A DNA stretch of 7,964 nucleotides from Sulfitobacter sp. (lineage in GTDB: Bacteria; Pseudomonadota; Alphaproteobacteria; Rhodobacterales; Rhodobacteraceae). Shown here in pieces: positions 1 to 6,248 of the stretch; the first letter of the stretch is position 1; each line of letters starts with the position of its first letter. Below the pieces are notes generated by a model. It worked only from the letters and a program-made list of their open reading frames with translations. It had not been told where the DNA came from and searched no databases. The position numbers and the translations under genes are program-made. The stretch covers positions 1 to 7,964 of the forward strand of contig JAGXHC010000108.1 in NCBI GenBank assembly GCA_024636405.1, given 5' to 3'.

Positions 1-332
1 ACTACCATTGCCATCGACGGAAAATGGCGTCCCAGAACCTCGCGGTACGCGCGGCCGACCTCGGCCTGTGCCGCCAGATATTCAGCCTTGTCGGTCACAT
101 ACCAGGTCAAACGCATGATATCCTCCGGCACACCGCCCGCCGCTTCGACGACGGCGCGAATGTTCAGCAGCGCCTGCTTCATCTGACCGATGAAATCATG
201 CGCCTCGAACTTCTGATCAGCGGTCCAGCCGATCTGGCCACCGACAAAAAGATGTCCGTCCGCGCTGAGCATGCCGTTTGCATAGCCTTTTGCGGGGGCC
301 CAGCCTTCGGGTTGAATGGTGCGATGTGACAT
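1..332 (-). CDS. RidA/YjgF-YER057c-UK114 family protein (N-terminal ~110 residues; cut by left edge)
   Basis: Small Rid-superfamily protein, open to the window edge with no stop seen. 110 residues are visible of a usual ~125-135. The ATG at 332..330 is preceded by AAAGGA at a good distance, 39 bases after the upstream ATPase gene on the same strand, so it looks like an operon member. Family signs are the strand around residues 28-35 (LFVGGQIG), the helix with VVEAAGG at 61-67, and the block RLTWYVTDKAEYL at 74-86. Archetypal RidA is a cytosolic trimer that hydrolyses reactive enamines/imines to ketones plus ammonia, using an arginine in a FPARS-like segment (Arg105 in E. coli). Here that segment reads FPSMAMV at 104-110, with Met107 at the arginine position. 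The protein is therefore probably not a classical imine deaminase but one of the arginine-less Rid groups. A role in the neighbouring anthraniloyl-CoA route is inferred from context only. Confidence 0.88.
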   Translation of the reverse strand, partial: MSHRTIQPEGWAPAKGYANGMLSADGHLFVGGQIGWTADQKFEAHDFIGQMKQALLNIRAVVEAAGGVPEDIMRLTWYVTDKAEYLAAQAEVGRAYREVLGRHFPSMAMV

Positions 333-339
333 GATGTTT

Positions 340-345
340 TCCTTT
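340..345 (-). promoter_or_regulatory. Ribosome binding site of the RidA-family gene
   Basis: AAAGGA on the minus strand, seven bases before the ATG at 332. It confirms the start of a gene whose end is outside the window and shows that the gene is translated independently of the ATPase gene 39 bases upstream. Confidence 0.6.
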
Positions 346-371
346 GTTGTCAGCGGGTGTTGTCGGCAGGT

Positions 372-1061
372 TCAGACACCCAGATATTGATCGGCCACGG
401 AACGGTCCAGTTCCGCCATTTCACCAGCCCAAACGCTGCGTCCTCTTTCAAGGATCACAGCCCGGTCCGCGATGCGCCGCAGTTCGGCAAGTGATTTATC
501 CACAACGATAAGCGCCAGTCCGGTATCGCGCTTGAGCGTCGCCACGGCGTCCCATATTTCCTGACGCACAACCGGGGCAAGCCCTTCGGTCGCCTCATCC
601 AGGATCAGCAGCGTGGGGTTGGTCATCAGGGCGCGCCCGATGGCCAGCATCTGTTGTTCACCCCCCGAAAGCGATCCGGCGATCTGGTCACGGCGCTCTC
701 CCAGACGGGGGAACAGGGCACAGACACCGCTGTAATCCCATGCACCGGGGCGCGCGGCGGCGTGCAGGTTCTCATGCACCGTGAGCGGCGCGAAACAGCG
801 ACGCCCCTCCGGCACCAGCCCCAAGCCCGCCTGCGCGGCACGAAAGCTGGGCAGATTGCCAATGTCGCGCCCGTCGAAATGAAGCGTGCCGCCGGAATGT
901 TTCAGCATCCGGCAGATCACCTTGATCGTCGATGATTTGCCCATGCCGTTGCGGCCCATCAGGGCACATACCTCACCCGGCTCCAACGTCAGATCAACGC
1001 CGAAAAGCGCTTGCGATGGGCCATAAGACGCTGTGATGCCCCGCAATTCCAGAAAACTCAT
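372..1061 (-). CDS. HAAT-type ABC transporter ATP-binding protein, LivF-type
   Basis: Second of two cytoplasmic ATPases of the importer, 229 aa, close to the usual ~233-237 for LivF. Visible motifs: Walker A GRNGMGKSS (36-44), the LivF-style VPEGRR segment (83-88) in the Q-loop region, signature LSGGEQQ (131-137), and Walker B LLILDE (151-156) followed by ATEGLAP. The switch position, His in most ABC ATPases and often Gln in LivF, is Lys189 here (IVVDKS). The D-loop region has DEATEG where DEPSxG is more usual. Both traits are known in some LivF-like branches, so they may be lineage features, but they suggest unequal ATP sites in the LivG-LivF pair. The ATG overlaps the stop of the livG-type gene by four bases (ATGA), and a GAGGA motif lies six bases before the start. 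The gene powers the two permeases encoded just upstream. Substrate unproven. Confidence 0.93.
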   Translation of the reverse strand: MSFLELRGITASYGPSQALFGVDLTLEPGEVCALMGRNGMGKSSTIKVICRMLKHSGGTLHFDGRDIGNLPSFRAAQAGLGLVPEGRRCFAPLTVHENLHAAARPGAWDYSGVCALFPRLGERRDQIAGSLSGGEQQMLAIGRALMTNPTLLILDEATEGLAPVVRQEIWDAVATLKRDTGLALIVVDKSLAELRRIADRAVILERGRSVWAGEMAELDRSVADQYLGV

Positions 1062-1816
1062 GCCGCGTCCTCTGCGCCAAGATACGCCTCGCGTACCAAG
1101 GGGTCGGCCTTGATCTGCTCTGCCGATCCGGTTGCGATCACCTTGCCGTACACCAGCACTGAAATGCGGTCCGCCAGCGCAAAGACCGCGTCCATGTCAT
1201 GTTCCACTAGCAAAGTCGGGGCTTCGCTGCGCAAGCTGTCAAGAAACCCGGTCAGACGTTTGGACCCCGACCCACCCAACCCTGCCATCGGTTCGTCCAT
1301 CAAGAATACTTTGGGCTTCAGCGTCAGGGCCACCGCGACCTCCAACTGACGCCGCTGACCGTGGGACAGATCTGCCGTGCGCTTGGCGGCGTGATCCGCC
1401 AGCCCGACACGTTCCAGCGCGGCCATCGCGCGTTCGCGCAAATCCTGCCGCGCCATCACGGGCCGGAAAAACCGCATCACGCGCCCCTCCTGCCCCAACG
1501 CGCCCAGCACGGCATTCTGAAGCACCGTGAAATCCATCGCCAGCGATGATATCTGGAATGTCCGCCCCAGCCCCGCCCGCGCCCGCACCACCGTCGAAAG
1601 CGCAGTTACGTCGCGCCCTGCGAACTTGATCACGCCCGCGTCGGGGCGCAAGCCACCGGCGATCTGCTTGATCAGCGTGGATTTGCCCGCCCCGTTGGGC
1701 CCGATCAGCGCATGGATTTCGCCGGGCTGAAGGGTGAGCGACACGTCGTCGGTTGCCTTTAACGCGCCAAAGCTCTTGCGCAGGCCGTGCACCTCAAGCA
1801 GTGGCTGATCAGTCAT
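1058..1816 (-). CDS. HAAT-type ABC transporter ATP-binding protein, LivG-type
   Basis: First ATPase of the importer, 252 aa from the chosen start. Visible motifs: Walker A GPNGAGKST (39-47), Q-loop Gln88 in GRTFQIS, signature LSHGQRR (150-156), Walker B VFLMDE (170-175) and switch His206 in LLVEHDMD. The long insert between Q-loop and signature and the C-terminal tail ending near VREAYLGAED are typical of LivG/BCA_ABC_TP_C proteins. The frame could extend to a TTG at 1837, but a near-perfect Shine-Dalgarno (GGGAGGTG) lies inside that extension at the right distance from the ATG at 1816, so MTDQPLLEV is taken as the start. It overlaps the end of the permease gene by eight bases and the livF-type gene by four, implying translational coupling. 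The region after Walker B (GLGGSGSKRL) departs from the usual GLNPxE pattern of LivG, a mild oddity. Confidence 0.94.
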   Translation of the reverse strand: MTDQPLLEVHGLRKSFGALKATDDVSLTLQPGEIHALIGPNGAGKSTLIKQIAGGLRPDAGVIKFAGRDVTALSTVVRARAGLGRTFQISSLAMDFTVLQNAVLGALGQEGRVMRFFRPVMARQDLRERAMAALERVGLADHAAKRTADLSHGQRRQLEVAVALTLKPKVFLMDEPMAGLGGSGSKRLTGFLDSLRSEAPTLLVEHDMDAVFALADRISVLVYGKVIATGSAEQIKADPLVREAYLGAEDAA

Positions 1817-2795
1817 GCGCCACCTCCCGGCCGGCAATCGTGCCGATCAATCCGCCCCGCGCAAACAGTACCACCAACAGCAAAAGCAGCCCCAGATAGA
1901 CGTGCCAATAGTCCGACAAGCCACCCAGCACATGTTCCAACAGGATAAACAACGCCGCCCCGGCGACAGGACCAAACAGCCGCCCGACCCCGCCCAGAAT
2001 GACAAAAACCATAATCTCGCCGCTGGTCTGCCAGCTGAACATCACCGGGCTGACAAAGCGGTTGAGATCGGCAAAAAGCGCGCCCGCGAGCCCGGTGACC
2101 GCGCCCGACAGCACAAACGCCACCAGCCGCAACCGGTACGGCGCAAGGCCCACCGTCTCGACCCGCTCTGAATTCTGCCGCGCCGCCGACAGCGCCAGAC
2201 CGAAGGGCGACCGCGCCAGCATCCCTGCAAACAGCAGCACCACAGCCAGCACGCCAAACGATATCCAGAAAAATGGCAACGGTGCCAATGTATTGACCCC
2301 CGGAAAGCCGTTTCGCAGATAAACCGACAGACCGTCTTCGCCGCCGTAAGCAGGCCATGAGATCGCGAAATAATAGAGCATCTGACCAAAGGCCAGCGTG
2401 ATCATAATGAAATAGACCCCGGAGGTGCGCAGGCTCAGCGCCCCGATTGCCAACGCCCCAAGGCCTGCGATGCAGACCGCCGCCAGCCAGATCAACGGCA
2501 TGGATTTGGTGCCTTCGATCAAAAAGGGCGTCTGCATCAGCGGCGTATAGGTTTGCGCGTGGAATGCCAGGATGCCCATGGCATAGCCGCCCAGCCCGAA
2601 GAATGCCGCGTGGCCAAAGCTGATCAACCCGCCAAGGCCCAAGGCGATGTTAAGCCCGACACCGGCCAGCGCCAGGATCGCCGCCTTGGTCGCCAGTGTG
2701 ATAATGAAAGGTTCATCCAGAAAATGCGCGATCAGCGCGGTGCCGGGCAACAGCGCAAACAAGGCGATGTTCAACAAGGTCTCGCGGCGCATCAT
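1809..2795 (-). CDS. HAAT-type ABC transporter permease, LivM-type
   Basis: Inner-membrane permease of the branched-chain/hydrophobic amino acid transporter class, 328 aa, normal for LivM. Hydrophobic segments appear at about 8-25, 33-52, 60-79, 101-122, 126-146, 175-193, 223-242, 260-287 and 297-313. The early signature FGHAAFFGLGGY (60-71) matches the LivM-type motif. The cytoplasmic coupling loop follows FGLALSAARQN (198-208) with Glu210 and the VGLAPYRLRL run (215-224), where LivM proteins contact the ATPases. The gene starts ATGATG, with GGGGA six bases before the first ATG, and overlaps the LivH-type stop by four bases. It pairs with the LivH-type permease to form the channel. No frameshift or missing segment is seen. 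The substrate cannot be read from the sequence; the flanking tryptophan/anthranilate genes suggest an aromatic compound. Confidence 0.94.
   Translation of the reverse strand: MMRRETLLNIALFALLPGTALIAHFLDEPFIITLATKAAILALAGVGLNIALGLGGLISFGHAAFFGLGGYAMGILAFHAQTYTPLMQTPFLIEGTKSMPLIWLAAVCIAGLGALAIGALSLRTSGVYFIMITLAFGQMLYYFAISWPAYGGEDGLSVYLRNGFPGVNTLAPLPFFWISFGVLAVVLLFAGMLARSPFGLALSAARQNSERVETVGLAPYRLRLVAFVLSGAVTGLAGALFADLNRFVSPVMFSWQTSGEIMVFVILGGVGRLFGPVAGAALFILLEHVLGGLSDYWHVYLGLLLLLVVLFARGGLIGTIAGREVAHD
1821..1828 (-). promoter_or_regulatory. Ribosome binding site deciding the LivG-type start
   Basis: GGGAGGTG on the minus strand, with its GGAGG core six bases before the ATG at 1816. It lies within the seven-codon extension that would be needed for the TTG at 1837, and so argues for the shorter protein. 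It also lies inside the end of the permease coding sequence. Confidence 0.75.
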
Positions 2796-3712
2796 GTGTG
2801 TTCCCCAAAAAGCCCGGTAGGCTTGAACAGCAGCACCGCCGCCATCAGGATATAAATCGACATGGACGCCAGCGCCGAGCCAACGGAGGTGGCGGACGAC
2901 GGGTCCATGAAGCTGGCAAACAGCAGCGGCAACAGCACAGAGCCAAGCGTGTCGGTCAGCCCCACCAGCAGCGCCCCCACCAGCGCGCCTTTGATTGATC
3001 CGATGCCACCGATCACGATCACCACAAAGGCGAGGATCAGCACCGGTTCACCCATACCGACCTGCACCGATAGGATCGCGCCGACCAGCGCACCGGCCAA
3101 GCCTGCAAGCGCCGCGCCAAGCGCGAAGACCAGCGTGTAAAGCTTTGATATGTCTACACCAAGTGCGGCAATCATTTCGCGGTCCGCTTCGCCTGCGCGG
3201 ATCTGGATGCCGATGCGGGTGCGCGCAATCAGCGCAAAAAGCCCCGCCGCCACCACCAGCCCTACGGCGATGATCAGCAGGCGGTAGGCCGGATAAAGGA
3301 TGCCACCGGGCAATGTCACCGGCCCGGACAACGCCGCCGGCACATCAAGATAAAGCGGGAAAGACCCGAACAGCCAACGCGTGCCTTCAGAGAATATCAG
3401 GATCAGCGCAAAGGTGGCCAGCACCTGATCCAGATGATCGCGATCATAAAGTCTGCGGATCACCAGCAGTTCGATCACCGCCCCAGCCGCCGCCGCCGCC
3501 GCAAGCGATGCAACCAGCGCCAGCACAAAGGATCCCGTTGCCCCAGCCACCGCCGCTGCGGCAAACGCGCCGACCATGAACAGCGATCCGTGGGCAAGAT
3601 TGATCAGCCCCATGACCCCAAAGATAAGCGTCAGACCGGCGGCCATGAGAAAAAGCATGATGCCCGATTGCAGACCGTTGAGGATCTGTTCAATCAGCAG
3701 AATGGTGGTCAT
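2792..3712 (-). CDS. HAAT-type ABC transporter permease, LivH-type
   Basis: Other inner-membrane permease of the importer, 306 aa. The LivH-type signature is near the N terminus (GVMGLINLAHGSLFMVG, 32-48). The coupling loop is RTRIGIQIRAGEADREMIAALGVD (164-187), followed by hydrophobic segments at about 191-214 and 224-236. Further membrane stretches lie at about 17-38, 46-82, 97-111, 143-162 and 284-297. The start ATG at 3712 is preceded only by a distant AGGGG run (about 14 bases away), so initiation looks weaker than for the binding-protein gene. That fits the lower amount of permease needed. Residues 71-76 are six alanines encoded by five GCG codons plus GCT, a simple repeat inside a membrane helix. 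The gene lies downstream of a terminator-like hairpin and is coupled to the LivM-type gene by an ATGA overlap. Confidence 0.94.
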   Translation of the reverse strand: MTTILLIEQILNGLQSGIMLFLMAAGLTLIFGVMGLINLAHGSLFMVGAFAAAAVAGATGSFVLALVASLAAAAAAGAVIELLVIRRLYDRDHLDQVLATFALILIFSEGTRWLFGSFPLYLDVPAALSGPVTLPGGILYPAYRLLIIAVGLVVAAGLFALIARTRIGIQIRAGEADREMIAALGVDISKLYTLVFALGAALAGLAGALVGAILSVQVGMGEPVLILAFVVIVIGGIGSIKGALVGALLVGLTDTLGSVLLPLLFASFMDPSSATSVGSALASMSIYILMAAVLLFKPTGLFGEHT

Positions 3713-3733
3713 CTGGAAAAACCGCCCCTAATG

Positions 3734-3748
3734 CCGCGCGCTGCGCGG
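3734..3748 (-). other. Small GC-rich hairpin in the leader of the LivH-type gene
   Basis: Six-base arms CCGCGC and GCGCGG around a three-base loop, 22-36 bases before the permease start. It lies between the terminator-like hairpin and the weak ribosome binding region. It could protect the 5' end of a processed permease mRNA or reduce ribosome access. It is short enough to occur by chance in GC-rich DNA. Confidence 0.35.
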
Positions 3749-3760
3749 TCGACTATCATT

Positions 3761-3797
3761 CAAGAAAACGCCCCGGCCACGCGGATGGGCCGGGACG
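3761..3797 (-). terminator. Intrinsic terminator/attenuator between binding protein and permease genes
   Basis: Read on the minus strand, arms CGTCCCGGCC (3797..3788) and GGCCGGGGCG (3778..3769) pair over ten base pairs with one G-T wobble around a nine-base loop, followed directly by TTTTCTTG. This is the classical layout of a Rho-independent terminator. It starts 22 bases after the binding-protein stop codon. Because the co-directional permease and ATPase genes follow, partial termination is more likely than a full stop. It would also protect the binding-protein mRNA from 3' decay. Attenuation at this point is common in binding-protein-dependent transporters, where the periplasmic component is needed in excess. 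The interrupted U tract suggests incomplete efficiency. Confidence 0.72.
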
Positions 3798-3819
3798 CAT
3801 TTGCACACAAAACGGTTGC

Positions 3820-4965
3820 TTACATCTTGCAGTCGACGCCGTAGACGTCCTGATGATCCGCCGCAGCGACGCCCAACGTCTTGTTGGTTACGACATCACC
3901 TTCCTTGACCACTTCACGCATGTAGATGTCATGGATCGGGTGGTGGTTGGGTGCAAAGCTGAACTTGCCGCGCACGGATTCAAAGTCAGCCTCTTCCAGC
4001 GCCGCCTGAAACGCAGCGGTGTCCTTGACGTCGGCCTTGCCCATCGCGCTGATCAGCAGATTGGCGGTGTCATATCCTTGTGCCGCATAAAGCGATGGCA
4101 GACGGCCATATTCGGCCTGAAAATCCGCAACGAATTTCGTATTCGCTGCGTTGTCCAGATCCTTGGCCCAATGTGACGTGTTTTTCACGCCTATAGCTGC
4201 ATCACCGATCGCACCCAAAATACCCTGATCAAAGCTGAAAGCCGGGCCCATGACGTTCTTTTCCACGCCGGAGCCTGCGTATTGCTTCATGAACGAAATC
4301 CCCATGCCGCCCGGCAGGAAGAAATAGATCGTATCCGCATCAGAGGCGCGCATCTGCGCGATCTCAGCGGCATAATCGGTTTGACCCAGTTTGGTATAGA
4401 CCTCTTCCGCAATCTCACCTTTGTAGAAGCGCTTGAATCCTGCGATCATGTCCTGACCGGCAGGGTAATTCGGTGCCATCAGGAAAACTTTCTTGATGTC
4501 GTTTTCATTGGCCCACATGCCCGCCGCCTCGTTGAAGGCATCGTTCTGCCAGGAAACGTTGAAGTAAAGCGGGCTGCACCCTTTGCCTGCCAATGCCGAA
4601 GGTCCGGCGTTGGGGCTGAGGTAAAATTTGCCCTGTGCTGTCGCAGCAGGCACCACCGCCATGGCAAGGTTCGACCAGATGATCCCGGTCAGCACATCGA
4701 CCTTCTCGGACTGGATCATCTTGTCAGCCAGTTGCACGGCGATATCGGGCTTCTGCTGATCGTCTTCGGTGACAATTTCCAGCATTTCGTTGCCCTTGGC
4801 CGCCAGCATGAAGCCGTCGCGCACGTCAATGCCCAGACCCGCACCCCCGCCCGAAAGCGTTGTGATCATGCCAGCCTTGACCTTGCCGCCATGGGCATCG
4901 GCCCATGCCCCGCCCGCACCGAGCGCCGCAATGGACGCCGCGAGAATGAGTGACTTGATTTTCAT
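3820..4965 (-). CDS. Periplasmic substrate-binding protein of a HAAT-type ABC importer
   Basis: Secreted ligand-binding component, 381 aa, of the type-1 periplasmic binding fold (Peripla_BP_6/LivJ-like). It starts MKIKSLILAAS with a Sec signal peptide: a lysine-containing N terminus, a hydrophobic core at 6-18 and a likely cut after Ala-Trp-Ala at 20-22, leaving mature DAHGGKVKAG. The lobe-1 opening KVKAGMITTLSGGGAGLG (28-45), the segment VLTGIIWSNLAMAVVPAA (91-108) and the C-terminal FAPNHHPIHDIYMREVV (337-353) are typical of this family, including members found with aromatic-degradation genes. There are only two cysteines after the signal peptide, at 130 and 379. There is no lipobox, so a soluble periplasmic protein is expected. 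A frame extension to 5010 would bury the signal peptide behind 15 charged residues; the ATG at 4965 with AAGGGAG six to seven bases upstream is preferred. Ligand unknown; tryptophan, kynurenine or anthranilate are contextual guesses. Confidence 0.94.
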   Translation of the reverse strand: MKIKSLILAASIAALGAGGAWADAHGGKVKAGMITTLSGGGAGLGIDVRDGFMLAAKGNEMLEIVTEDDQQKPDIAVQLADKMIQSEKVDVLTGIIWSNLAMAVVPAATAQGKFYLSPNAGPSALAGKGCSPLYFNVSWQNDAFNEAAGMWANENDIKKVFLMAPNYPAGQDMIAGFKRFYKGEIAEEVYTKLGQTDYAAEIAQMRASDADTIYFFLPGGMGISFMKQYAGSGVEKNVMGPAFSFDQGILGAIGDAAIGVKNTSHWAKDLDNAANTKFVADFQAEYGRLPSLYAAQGYDTANLLISAMGKADVKDTAAFQAALEEADFESVRGKFSFAPNHHPIHDIYMREVVKEGDVVTNKTLGVAAADHQDVYGVDCKM

Positions 4966-4970
4966 TATTT

Positions 4971-4978
4971 TCTCCCTT
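4971..4978 (-). promoter_or_regulatory. Strong ribosome binding site of the binding-protein gene
   Basis: AAGGGAGA on the minus strand, with its AGGGAG core six bases before the ATG at 4965. It fixes the start at the signal-peptide methionine and is stronger than the site before the LivH-type permease. Confidence 0.7.
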
Positions 4979-5050
4979 GGTTTTTCGGGCCTCGTATTGT
5001 CCGGACCCATTTGATCGCGTGAAGGTCGCCCTTGTGCACGCGGTGCTCAG

Positions 5051-5072
5051 TCACGCGTCAGGTGACGCGTGA
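5051..5072. repeat. Perfect 10-bp inverted repeat spanning the kynU stop codon
   Basis: Arms TCACGCGTCA and TGACGCGTGA are exact reverse complements separated by two bases. The kynU stop codon (5060..5058) lies in one arm. As a hairpin it would have nine pairs and a four-base loop. In the gene direction no T tract follows, so it is not a standard terminator for the kyn genes. On the plus strand it is followed by a T-rich stretch (TTTGATTTTGTATTTG), so it could end antisense transcription coming from the transporter side. Alternatives are an mRNA-stabilising 3' hairpin for ligase-kynA-kynU, or a dimeric regulator's operator for a transporter promoter in the 92-base gap, where I could not identify convincing -35/-10 boxes. 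Confidence 0.55.
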
Positions 5073-6248
5073 TTTGATTTTGTATTTGTCGTTGTCCCAC
5101 AGCGCATTGTTCATCACATCCTTGATGATCTGGACGGCGCGGCTGACGTCGCCCGCGTCAAGGTAGAGCGGTGTGAAGCCAAAACGCATGATATCGGGGG
5201 CGCGGAAATCACCGATCAGACCCCGGTCAATCAGCGCCTGCATCGCCGCATAGCCCTGTTCAAAACGAAACGATACCTGCGATCCGCGCACATCTGTATT
5301 CCGCGGGCTGGCCAGTTCAAGCTGCGGAATGTCACGCTCTACCTCTTCGATGAACTGCTCTTGCAGCGCCAGTGACGCCGCGCGCAGGGCGTCCATATCA
5401 ATGCCCTCCCACAGCTCCATCGCCACCTCAAGTGCGGTAAGTTGGATCACAGGCGGCGTGCCAACGCGCATCCGCTCGATCCCCTCGCCGGGCCTGTAGT
5501 TCAGTTTGAATTCAAACGGTTGCCGGTGCCCCAGCCACCCGCTGAGCGCGGGTTGCACTTTGTCCGCCAAATCGGGACGCACATAGATGAACGCAGGCGC
5601 GCCGGGGCCACCGTTGAGGTATTTATACGTGCAGCCGATGGCGAATTCACACCCTGACGCCGTCAGATCCACCGGGATCGCCCCTGCGGAATGTGCCAGA
5701 TCCCAGACCATTACGGCACCCGCCGCCTGGGCCAGTGCCGTGATCGCCATCATGTCATGCTTGCGGCCCGTGCGGTAATCAACCTCCGTCAGCATCACAG
5801 CCGCGATGTCTTCGCCCATCGCGTCGGCCACATCTTCGGGGGCCACGGTGCGCAGCTCATACCCCTGCTCCAGCAGCCCGACCAAGCCTTCCGCCATATA
5901 AAGATCAGACGGGAAGTTGCCTGTATCGCTGAGGATCACACGCCGCTCCGGGCGCATCTTTACCGCCGACGCAAGCGCCTGAAAAACCTTGATCGACAGG
6001 GTGTCGCCCATCACAACCGACCCGGCGGGCGCGCCAATGATCCGGCCAACCATATTGCCGACGCGCGCGGGCTGTTCCATCCAGCCGGCCTTGTTCCAGC
6101 CCCGGATCAGCATTTCACCCCATTCATCGCTCAGCATTTGCTGCACCCGCGCCGCAACCGCCTTTGGCATCGGACCAAGCGAATTACCGTCCAGATAAAT
6201 GACACCCTCGGGAAGAATGAATGCTTCTTTATTCAATATGTTAGCCAC
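5058..6248 (-). CDS. kynU: Kynureninase (EC 3.7.1.3)
   Basis: PLP-dependent cytosolic hydrolase that splits kynurenine into anthranilate and alanine (3-hydroxykynurenine is the other family substrate). 396 aa from the chosen start, normal for bacterial KynU. Landmarks in that numbering: YLDGNSLGP (18-26), FPSDLY (112-117) in the cofactor region, WDLAHSAGA (182-190) with Asp183 and His186 at cofactor-binding positions, and TYKYLNGGPG (207-216), where Lys209 should form the Schiff base with PLP. RVGTPPV at about 251-257 is also family-typical. The frame runs to a GTG at 6272 inside kynA, but the GTG at 6248..6246 has AGAGGAG seven bases upstream and overlaps the kynA stop by one base (TAGTG), so it is preferred. 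The first codons are unusually AT-rich, which should keep the initiation region unfolded. Cotranscribed with kynA and the CoA ligase, its product feeds directly to the ligase. Confidence 0.97.
   Translation of the reverse strand: MANILNKEAFILPEGVIYLDGNSLGPMPKAVAARVQQMLSDEWGEMLIRGWNKAGWMEQPARVGNMVGRIIGAPAGSVVMGDTLSIKVFQALASAVKMRPERRVILSDTGNFPSDLYMAEGLVGLLEQGYELRTVAPEDVADAMGEDIAAVMLTEVDYRTGRKHDMMAITALAQAAGAVMVWDLAHSAGAIPVDLTASGCEFAIGCTYKYLNGGPGAPAFIYVRPDLADKVQPALSGWLGHRQPFEFKLNYRPGEGIERMRVGTPPVIQLTALEVAMELWEGIDMDALRAASLALQEQFIEEVERDIPQLELASPRNTDVRGSQVSFRFEQGYAAMQALIDRGLIGDFRAPDIMRFGFTPLYLDAGDVSRAVQIIKDVMNNALWDNDKYKIKSRVT

Noticed and set aside
24..329. Plus-strand open frame (101 codons) at the left edge
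   Set aside because: It lies opposite the RidA-family gene, whose minus-strand translation has clear family motifs. The plus-strand product has none.
4282..4953. Long plus-strand open frame (223 codons) opposite the binding-protein gene
   Set aside because: It is fully antisense to a clearly recognisable periplasmic binding protein. Its product is rich in His/Arg with no recognisable domain, and no ribosome site or neighbouring plus-strand gene supports it. Long antisense frames are common in GC-rich genes.
4966..5010. 15-residue N-terminal extension of the binding protein
   Set aside because: It would place charged residues before a complete signal peptide. The ATG at 4965 has a strong ribosome site.
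4981..5040. Possible promoter boxes before the binding-protein gene (TTCACG ... CAATAC)
   Set aside because: The match to a sigma-70 -10 box is poor. An internal promoter remains possible but cannot be supported from the sequence.
5071..5100. Terminator for the kyn genes at the kynU-transporter junction
   Set aside because: The palindrome's T-rich tail is on the plus strand only, and in the kyn direction it is followed by mixed sequence, so it is not listed as a terminator for these genes.
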